Assembly: GCA_043757265.1 (NCBI GenBank) | Contig: JAYUQP010000032.1 | Span: 1 to 5,041, forward strand | Direction of reading: 5' to 3' | Source: JANPLN01 sp043757265 | GTDB lineage: Bacteria > Bdellovibrionota > Bdellovibrionia > Bdellovibrionales > JAGQZY01 | Length of the DNA stretch: 5,041 nucleotides | In this document: positions 1 through 5,041 of the stretch, in pieces | Layout: the number at the start of each line of letters is the position of its first letter | Position numbering within the stretch: the stretch's first letter is position 1 | The notes under the pieces: model-generated | Seen by the model: the letters and a program-made list of their open reading frames with translations, nothing else | Database searches by the model: none | Told to the model about the DNA's origin: nothing | Translations under genes and position numbers: made by a program

Positions 1-305
1 ACTACTGCTCCCAGGGTCAACAGAGGCTCTTAATATTGGCTTTCAAAATGGCACAGATCGAGTTACATTACGATGTTCACGAAACGTACCCAATTTTACT
101 TCTCGACGATGTCTTATCCGAGATCGACGAAACGAAACGGATAAGACTTATCGAAGCTTTGGAATCACTTCGTGCGCAAATTTTTATTACGACGACGGAA
201 GATACGGTGTTGCGCTATTTGAATCGTAGCACCTATTTAGTTTTTGACGTCAGCAATGGACGAATTCGTCCCAAAGTGTCCCAGGAGGAAGCGAGTGTCA
301 GATAA
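1..305 (+). CDS. recF: RecF, DNA replication/repair SMC-like ATPase, C-terminal part (5' truncated)
   Basis: RecF is a cytoplasmic SMC/ABC-type ATPase that acts with RecO and RecR to load RecA at single-strand gaps. Only the last 100 residues are present; the first full codon is at base 3, and the family is usually about 360 residues, so roughly the first 70% lies to the left. Seen in sequence: the ABC signature SQGQQR (bases 9-26), followed by the family-typical ALK-like helix; a Walker B strand ILLLDD (93-110) with the catalytic acidic residue and the adjoining D-loop LSEID (114-128); and an FITTTED segment (183-203) at the position of the switch region. The Walker A motif must lie upstream of the window. 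The gene ends with TAA at 303-305 and overlaps gyrB by 11 bases, which matches the common dnaN-recF-gyrB order. A TTG at base 36 could be read as a start, but it lies inside the signature helix and the frame is open to the window edge, so it is not one. Identification rests on motifs plus context. Confidence 0.95.
   Translation, partial: YCSQGQQRLLILAFKMAQIELHYDVHETYPILLLDDVLSEIDETKRIRLIEALESLRAQIFITTTEDTVLRYLNRSTYLVFDVSNGRIRPKVSQEEASVR
258..271. repeat. Perfect 14-bp palindrome at the 3' end of recF, upstream of gyrB
   Basis: GGACGAATTCGTCC reads identically on both strands. It lies inside the recF coding region, ending 11 bases before the AGGAGG of gyrB. In RNA it could fold as a 5-bp stem (GGACG/CGUCC) with an AAUU loop. 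It could be a regulator site or an mRNA hairpin near the gyrB ribosome binding site, but a palindrome this long is expected by chance roughly once per 16 kb, so its function is unproven. Confidence 0.45.
283..288 (+). promoter_or_regulatory. Ribosome binding site of gyrB (AGGAGG), decides the start
   Basis: A perfect AGGAGG lies six bases before GTG at 295. It is embedded in the last codons of recF, so ribosomes finishing recF pass over it. The other in-frame candidates, TTG at 244 and ATG at 256, have no purine-rich site at the right distance. This makes GTG 295 the preferred gyrB start. Confidence 0.9.
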
Positions 306-2730
306 TCACGTAGCTCAAGACGACAAACTAAAAAAGAATTACTCTGCAGATTCAATTCAAGTCTTGGAAGGCCTCGAGGCAGTTCGCAAACGACCAGGCA
401 TGTACATTGGCGATACGGGTATTCGCGGATATCACCATTTAGTTTATGAAATTGTTGATAACTCTGTGGATGAAGCGCTGGCCGGACATTGCAAAAAAGT
501 TTCTATTATCATTCACAAGGATGAAAGTATCACCGTTGAGGATGATGGGCGTGGTATTCCTGTGGACACCCACAAATCAGGAAAATCGGCTCTCGAAGTC
601 GTTTACACCGTACTTCATGCCGGTGGAAAGTTCGACAAGGATACTTATAAAGTTTCTGGTGGATTGCATGGTGTGGGTGCTTCGGTAGTCAACGCCCTCT
701 CTTCGTTTTGTATTGTCGAAGTTCAGCGCGAAGGTTCTGTCTGGCGACAAGGCTTTGAGCGGGGTGCTCCTACAGGACCGCTCGAAAAAGTTGGAACCAC
801 GAGCAAAACCGGAACAAAAGTAACGTTTCTGCCGGACCGAGATATTTTTAAGCAGGAAGAACTCACTTACAATTTCGATACACTTGCAGCGCGCTTTCGT
901 GAACTTGCATTTTTAAATGCGGGTCTTTATTTTTCCTTATCTGACGAGCGCACTGGTAAAAAATCAGAATATCAATTTGCTGAAGGTGTAAAAGAATTTA
1001 TCGAGCATTTGAATATCGCAAAAAAAGCTTTGCACCAAAGTATCGTTTATTTTTCTGGAACCAAAGAAGGGATGGAATTGGAAATTGCCATGCAGTGGAA
1101 TGATTCTTACACAGAATCGATTTTTTCTTACTGTAATAACATCAATACCATCGAGGGTGGAACGCACTTAGTAGGTTTTCGTGGAGCTCTTACAAGAACC
1201 ATGAATTCTTATGCTAACGCTAAGAATCTTCTTAAAGAACTTAAAGGTGAGTCTCTGGAAGGCGAGGATATTCGCGAAGGTTTAGCGGCTGTGGTCAGCG
1301 TGAAAGTTCAAGAGCCGCAGTTTGAAGGGCAGACCAAAACAAAATTAGGAAATAACGAAGTCAAAGGGATTGTCGAATCGCTAGTTAACGAAAAGTTAGC
1401 AGATTGGTTAGATAGAAATCCAAGCGTTGCAAAGGTCATCATCGGAAAGTGCGTCGATGCTTGGTTGGCAAGAGTCGCCGCCAGAAAAGCGCGCGAGATG
1501 ACGCGGCGAAAGTCGGCGCTGGATTCGCACTCACTTCCCGGCAAAATGGCAGACTGCCAAGAAAAAGATCCTTCAAAATGTGAAATATATTTGGTCGAAG
1601 GAGATTCGGCCGGTGGATCAGCAAAGCAAGCTCGCGACCGCAGAACTCAAGCTGTACTCCCGTTGCGCGGAAAAATCTTAAACGTCGAAAAAGCCAGATT
1701 CGATAAAATGCTGGGAAATGAAGAGATCAAGATGATGGTTTCGGCCATCGGAATTGGGATCGGCAGAGATAGTGTCGAGATGGAAGATCTACGTTATCAT
1801 AAAATCATTATTATGACCGATGCGGACGTGGATGGATCGCACATTAGAACACTTCTTCTTACATTCTTTTACAGACAGATGAAAGAAGTCGTCGACAAAG
1901 GCCATGTGTACATCGCACAGCCACCCCTCTACCGTTACAAAAAAGGTAAAGAGGAAGTTTACCTTAAAGACGAAAAGGCGCTTACCGAGTTTTTACTCAA
2001 AACCAGTATTGCAAATTTTCGAATCGTAAATCAGAAAAAGTCGATGAACGAAGAAGAGATGAAAAAATTCGTTCTCGACATTTTGAAGTTCGAGGAAGTA
2101 ATACGAATAAAATCTACTGATTTTGATCCTGAATTTTGCCGTTTTATAATTTCGCTCAATACCAACTTAGAAAAACTGATCACCGACGAAAACTATTGCA
2201 AGGATATATTCTCGCAAATCAAAAAGATCATAGCGGAAGGTAAAAGCCCGCTCATAAATCTGGAACTTCTGCAATTTGATGGTGCCAATCAAAAAATTAC
2301 TTTTCGAACAACACAAATGGGTCAGCGAAAAGAAAGCGTGCTCGATATTTATTTGATAAAAACAGGTCAATGGAAAACCTTGTTCTCTGTTTGGCAGAGT
2401 ATGCAAGATGTCGTCGCTCTCCCCGTGCAAGCGCAAGCAGAAAAAAGCGATGTCGTGGAATTCACATCTTACAAGCTGTTCTACGATTTCTTCATGGAAG
2501 AGAGCAAAAAAGGCGCTTACATTCAGCGCTATAAGGGTCTAGGAGAGATGAATCCAGATCAGCTCAAAGAGACTACGATGACGCCCGCGAACAGGACACT
2601 TCTTCAAGTGTCCATCGTAGATGCGATGCTTGCCGATGAAACTTTTAGTATTCTTATGGGCGAAGAAGTAGAACCGCGCCGGCAGTTTATTTCTGAAAAC
2701 GCGTTGTTGGCTAAAGAATTAGACGTTTAG
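295..2730 (+). CDS. gyrB: DNA gyrase subunit B
   Basis: GyrB is the ATPase and TOPRIM subunit of cytoplasmic A2B2 gyrase, which uses ATP to introduce negative supercoils. From GTG 295 the protein has 811 residues, close to E. coli (804). Visible order: RPGMYIGD at 33-40; GHKL ATPase residues E52, D55 and N56 (YEIVDNSVDEA); DDGRGIP with D83 and G87; ATP-lid GGLHGVG from 122; T174 in the KTGTKV motif; QTK transducer loop at 346-348, whose lysine contacts ATP. The TOPRIM domain has catalytic E435 (EGDSAGG), PLRGKILN at 456-463, and metal ligands D509, D511 and D513 (TDADVDG). An insert spans about 560-722, then the conserved tail QRYKGLGEMNP (744-754) and VEPRRQFI follow. The start was chosen for its AGGAGG and because the resulting N-terminus is of ordinary family length; TTG 244 would add 17 residues. 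R145, equivalent to E. coli R136 (aminocoumarin contact), is intact. QTK, the insert and the adjacent gyrA support GyrB over ParE. Confidence 0.98.
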   Translation: MSDNHVAQDDKLKKNYSADSIQVLEGLEAVRKRPGMYIGDTGIRGYHHLVYEIVDNSVDEALAGHCKKVSIIIHKDESITVEDDGRGIPVDTHKSGKSALEVVYTVLHAGGKFDKDTYKVSGGLHGVGASVVNALSSFCIVEVQREGSVWRQGFERGAPTGPLEKVGTTSKTGTKVTFLPDRDIFKQEELTYNFDTLAARFRELAFLNAGLYFSLSDERTGKKSEYQFAEGVKEFIEHLNIAKKALHQSIVYFSGTKEGMELEIAMQWNDSYTESIFSYCNNINTIEGGTHLVGFRGALTRTMNSYANAKNLLKELKGESLEGEDIREGLAAVVSVKVQEPQFEGQTKTKLGNNEVKGIVESLVNEKLADWLDRNPSVAKVIIGKCVDAWLARVAARKAREMTRRKSALDSHSLPGKMADCQEKDPSKCEIYLVEGDSAGGSAKQARDRRTQAVLPLRGKILNVEKARFDKMLGNEEIKMMVSAIGIGIGRDSVEMEDLRYHKIIIMTDADVDGSHIRTLLLTFFYRQMKEVVDKGHVYIAQPPLYRYKKGKEEVYLKDEKALTEFLLKTSIANFRIVNQKKSMNEEEMKKFVLDILKFEEVIRIKSTDFDPEFCRFIISLNTNLEKLITDENYCKDIFSQIKKIIAEGKSPLINLELLQFDGANQKITFRTTQMGQRKESVLDIYLIKTGQWKTLFSVWQSMQDVVALPVQAQAEKSDVVEFTSYKLFYDFFMEESKKGAYIQRYKGLGEMNPDQLKETTMTPANRTLLQVSIVDAMLADETFSILMGEEVEPRRQFISENALLAKELDV
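1969..2460 (+). other. GyrB TOPRIM insert domain (about residues 559-722)
   Basis: Between the conserved PLYRYKKGK strand and the tail that begins near SYKLFYDFF lies a segment of about 160 residues, lysine- and glutamate-rich in its first half. Short GyrB proteins (for example B. subtilis, about 640 residues) lack such a segment. E. coli GyrB carries one of similar size at the same place, where it is known to help couple ATPase, DNA binding and GyrA. I place it by flanking motifs only; the sequence itself shows little recognisable similarity to the E. coli insert, and the boundaries are approximate. Confidence 0.75.
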
Positions 2731-2733
2731 AGG
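2729..2733 (+). promoter_or_regulatory. Ribosome binding site of gyrA (AGAGG) overlapping the gyrB stop
   Basis: AGAGG starts within the TAG stop of gyrB (2728-2730) and is followed by a six-base spacer to ATG 2740. It is a weaker match than the site before gyrB. The overlap with the gyrB stop suggests coupled translation, which would help keep the two subunits in balance. A second ATG at 2744 is out of frame with gyrA. Confidence 0.75.
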
Positions 2734-2739
2734 TTATTT

Positions 2740-5041
2740 ATGAATGATAATAAATTTTTGGGAAATATTACTAAAGTCGACATCAATCAAGAGATGAAAG
2801 ACTCCTACTTACAATACTCTATGAGTGTCATTGTTGGAAGGGCACTCCCTGATGTAAGAGACGGACTCAAGCCGGTTCATCGTCGGGTGCTGTTTGCGAT
2901 GCACGAACTTAGCAATACGCATGACAAACCTTATAAAAAATCGGCCCGCGTTGTGGGCGACGTGATTGGTAAATATCACCCGCACGGGGATGTGGCCGTC
3001 TACGACACAATGGTGCGCATGGCACAGGAATTCTCGCTTCGCTACCCCCTCATTGATGGACAAGGAAACTTTGGATCCATCGATGGAGATAGCCCGGCGG
3101 CACAACGTTACACCGAAGTGCGCATGACTCATTTAGCAGAGCAACTGCTTGAAGATATCGAAAAAGAAACAATCCCATTTGTTCCAAACTATGACGATTC
3201 CTTGGTGATCCCGGCAATTCTCCCGGCCAAGTTTCCAAATCTTCTAGTGAACGGGAGTTCGGGAATTGCTGTTGGTATGGCAACTAATATTCCACCTCAC
3301 AATTTAGGCGAAGTGATTGATGGTTGTGTGGCTATCATCGAAAATCCAGAAATCTCTGACGATGAAATTATTGCGTTGATTCCAGGACCTGATTTCCCAA
3401 CCTACGGAGTGATTGCCGGTAGGAACGGAATTGTTTCAGCTTACAAAAAGGGTCACGGAATTATTGCCATCAAAGCGGTTGCCGAAATCGTTCCGCTAAA
3501 AGATCGCGAAGAAATCATCGTCACCGAAATTCCTTATCAAGTGAACAAGGCAAAATTGATTGAAAGTATTGCCGATCTTGTTCGCGATAAAAAAATTGAA
3601 GGTATCAGCGACATTCGTGATGAATCTTCAGGCGAAGGTATGAGAGTTGTCATCACGCTGAAAAGAAATGAAAACGCGAGCGTCATTCTCAATAGATTAT
3701 ACAAGTATACTCAGATGCAAGTAAGTTTTGGTATTCGCATGCTTGCTCTAGATGCACGGCTCAGACCGCACATGTTCTCGTTAAAAGAAGCGTTAGTGGC
3801 CTTCGTCGCGCATCGAAAAGATGTGGTGATCAAGCGGTGTATTTTTGATCTCAAAAAATCTGAGGCACGTTCGCACATTTTGGAAGGTCTTAAAAAAGCG
3901 ATTGATCAAATCGATGCCGTTGTTGCCACCATTCGTGCTTCTCGAGAAACAGCGCTTGCAAAGATTGCTCTTATGGAAAAATTTCTATTTTCTGAAAAAC
4001 AAGCGCAAGCCATTCTCGAAATGCGATTATCGAGATTAACTGGATTAGAAAGTCAGCGCATCCTCGATGAGCTTGCAGAGCTTATGAAGACTATTCTTTG
4101 GTTAAAAGATGTGCTCAGCGACGAGCGCAAGGTTTATCAAATTATCAAAGACGAGCTAGTCGAAATTAAGGCAAAATTTAACAATCCCCGACGAACGCAG
4201 ATTGAAAGTGATGGTCAGGATATCGAAGACGAAGACCTTATTTCGCAAGAAAAAATGGTCATCAACATCACTAATTCAGGAACGATAAAACGAATTCCGA
4301 TTGATCAGTACAAGTCGCAACGCCGCGGTGGAAAAGGTGTTAAGGGAGCAGATACAAAAGAAGAGGATTTTGTCACAAATATTTTCGTGGCAAACACAAA
4401 GACAACCCTTCTCGTTTTCACAAGTAACGGAAAAGTCTATTGGACCAAAGTGTACAAACTGCCATTAGGGACTCGAACATCCAAAGGAAAGTCGATCAAC
4501 AACGTTGTTGAGATTGGCGCAAACGAAACGGTACGTGCCGTTCTACCTATCGAAGAGTTTAAGGAAAATCGTTACGTTGTTATGTTGACGAAAAAAGGCA
4601 CCATTAAGAAAACGCCTTTAAGTGCATTTTCTAATCCACGCCCGTCTGGCATTATTGCCCTGACCATTGATTTAGATGACGATCTTTTAACGGCGAAAAT
4701 TAGCGAAGGTAAAAACGACATCTTTATATGCACCAAAGAAGGAATGTCTATTCGCTTCGATGAGGGAGATGTTCGCCCGATGGGACGCACGGCTCGCGGA
4801 GTGCGCGGAATGACGCTTTCGAAAGAAGATAGCGTTGTTGGTTGCGAGGTATTCAACAAAGAGGGTCAGTCGAATATTCTGATCGTTACTGCGGGTGGCT
4901 ACGGTAAGCGCACACAACTCGAAGAGTATCGAGAGCAAAGTCGAGGCGGTGTGGGCGTTATTACGCAAAAAACAACCGATAAAATTGGTCAAGTTGTCAC
5001 TTGCCGAAGCGTGCTCGATACAGACGACATCGTATTGGCGA
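2740..5041 (+). CDS. gyrA: DNA gyrase subunit A (3' truncated by window end)
   Basis: GyrA cuts, passes and wraps DNA in the A2B2 gyrase. From ATG 2740, 767 residues are present, and the frame is open to the window edge, which falls one base into the next codon. The family is usually about 820-880 residues, so roughly 50-110 are missing. Seen: N-terminal DNA-binding R34 and the LKPVHRR segment (K44, H47); quinolone region HPHGDVAVYD, with V85 where E. coli has Ser83 and D89 where it has Asp87; catalytic tyrosine Y124 in AAQRYTE, with R123 beside it; DNA-intercalating I176 in NGSSGIAVG; coiled-coil gate segment with FSEKQAQAILEMRLSRLTGLE-type sequence around residues 415-435; an acidic linker near 485-503; and a beta-pinwheel from about 506. 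The GyrA box QRRGGKG at 527-533 is intact, which marks gyrase activity rather than topoisomerase IV (ParC). The start is supported by AGAGG six bases upstream and by normal N-terminal length. gyrB ends 9 bases before it. Confidence 0.98.
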   Translation, partial: MNDNKFLGNITKVDINQEMKDSYLQYSMSVIVGRALPDVRDGLKPVHRRVLFAMHELSNTHDKPYKKSARVVGDVIGKYHPHGDVAVYDTMVRMAQEFSLRYPLIDGQGNFGSIDGDSPAAQRYTEVRMTHLAEQLLEDIEKETIPFVPNYDDSLVIPAILPAKFPNLLVNGSSGIAVGMATNIPPHNLGEVIDGCVAIIENPEISDDEIIALIPGPDFPTYGVIAGRNGIVSAYKKGHGIIAIKAVAEIVPLKDREEIIVTEIPYQVNKAKLIESIADLVRDKKIEGISDIRDESSGEGMRVVITLKRNENASVILNRLYKYTQMQVSFGIRMLALDARLRPHMFSLKEALVAFVAHRKDVVIKRCIFDLKKSEARSHILEGLKKAIDQIDAVVATIRASRETALAKIALMEKFLFSEKQAQAILEMRLSRLTGLESQRILDELAELMKTILWLKDVLSDERKVYQIIKDELVEIKAKFNNPRRTQIESDGQDIEDEDLISQEKMVINITNSGTIKRIPIDQYKSQRRGGKGVKGADTKEEDFVTNIFVANTKTTLLVFTSNGKVYWTKVYKLPLGTRTSKGKSINNVVEIGANETVRAVLPIEEFKENRYVVMLTKKGTIKKTPLSAFSNPRPSGIIALTIDLDDDLLTAKISEGKNDIFICTKEGMSIRFDEGDVRPMGRTARGVRGMTLSKEDSVVGCEVFNKEGQSNILIVTAGGYGKRTQLEEYREQSRGGVGVITQKTTDKIGQVVTCRSVLDTDDIVLA
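4255..5041 (+). repeat. GyrA C-terminal beta-pinwheel repeats, five blades and the start of a sixth
   Basis: The region encodes protein repeats of about 50 residues, each with a hydrophobic strand, a turn with G and K/R, and a basic glycine-containing loop. Blade strands begin near residues 506 (MVINIT), 555 (TTLLVF), 612 (YVVMLT), 660 (DIFICT) and 712 (NILIVT). Matching loops are QRRGGKG (527), TRTSKGK (578), NPRPSG (632), GRTARGVRG (682) and SRGGVG (734). A sixth strand starts near DIVLA at the window end. This domain wraps DNA around gyrase; the first loop is the canonical GyrA box. The repeats are at protein level, with no DNA repeat evident. Confidence 0.85.

Noticed and set aside
244..294. 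Upstream TTG (244) or ATG (256) as the gyrB start
   Set aside because: Neither has a ribosome binding site, and the added residues are the recF end read in another frame. GTG 295 has a perfect AGGAGG at ideal spacing.
446..688. 80-residue ORF on the + strand inside gyrB
   Set aside because: It overlaps the conserved GyrB ATPase region in another frame and has no recognisable domain; a shadow of gyrB.
1020..1026. Run of seven A in gyrB as a possible programmed frameshift site
   Set aside because: The GyrB frame continues with conserved motifs, and the -1 frame reaches a stop after about 25 codons; no stimulatory structure is evident.
964..1624. Three antisense ORFs of 61-78 residues opposite gyrB
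   Set aside because: All lie opposite well-conserved GyrB coding sequence and two overlap each other; no start signals or motifs seen.
2167..2436. 89-residue antisense ORF opposite the GyrB insert
   Set aside because: The opposite frame is continuous gyrB, and the composition looks like reverse-strand noise.
2731..2739. Promoter or terminator between gyrB and gyrA
   Set aside because: The gap is only 9 bases and is fully explained by the gyrA ribosome binding site and spacer.
3076..3087. 12-bp palindrome TCCATCGATGGA in gyrA
   Set aside because: It encodes conserved residues (GSIDGD) before the catalytic tyrosine, so codon constraint plus chance explains it.
2809..3283. Two overlapping antisense ORFs (107 and 77 residues) opposite gyrA
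   Set aside because: They lie opposite the most conserved GyrA region, including the active-site tyrosine; shadows of gyrA.
3845..4039. 64-residue + strand ORF inside gyrA
   Set aside because: It is out of frame with the coiled-coil region of GyrA and has no ribosome binding site or motif.
4572..4992. Two overlapping antisense ORFs (95 and 101 residues) opposite the GyrA pinwheel
   Set aside because: The + strand carries clear pinwheel repeats here; the antisense products have no recognisable features.

Overview
The window is a compact stretch of housekeeping DNA: the 3' end of recF, a complete gyrB, and most of gyrA. All three are on the + strand with almost no intergenic space. recF and gyrB overlap by 11 bases, and gyrB and gyrA are 9 bases apart, so the arrangement looks like one co-transcribed, translationally coupled operon. 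No tRNA, rRNA, mobile element, CRISPR array, defence gene or intrinsic terminator is visible, and no stretch without a gene exceeds 9 bases.

Layout: bases 1-305 encode the last 100 residues of RecF (ABC signature, Walker B, D-loop). Bases 295-2730 encode an 811-residue GyrB, started at a GTG behind a perfect AGGAGG. Bases 2740-5041 encode 767 residues of GyrA and run off the window edge. A canonical GyrA box shows that this last gene is gyrA and not parC. gyrA is open across the whole right half of the window, and the small antisense ORFs there are shadows of it.

Function: GyrB (ATPase plus TOPRIM) and GyrA (DNA cleavage and wrapping) form the A2B2 DNA gyrase that introduces negative supercoils. 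RecF loads RecA at gapped DNA during recombinational repair. The recF-gyrB-gyrA order is the downstream part of the dnaA-dnaN-recF-gyrB-gyrA cluster that in many bacteria lies beside oriC, so the origin is probably a few kb to the left, outside this window.

Organism: GyrB has the long, proteobacterial-type form with a domain of about 160 residues inserted in the TOPRIM region, while gyrA directly follows gyrB. Enterobacteria have the long GyrB but keep gyrA elsewhere; Firmicutes have the adjacent genes but a short GyrB of about 640 residues. The combination, with moderate AT-leaning base composition, best fits a Bdellovibrio-like or other 'deltaproteobacterial' lineage. This is inference, not identification.

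No undescribed system was found. The points most worth a second look are a natural valine at the GyrA quinolone-contact position (E. coli Ser83), a perfect 14-bp palindrome just upstream of the gyrB ribosome binding site, the recF/gyrB overlap, and the GyrB insert.
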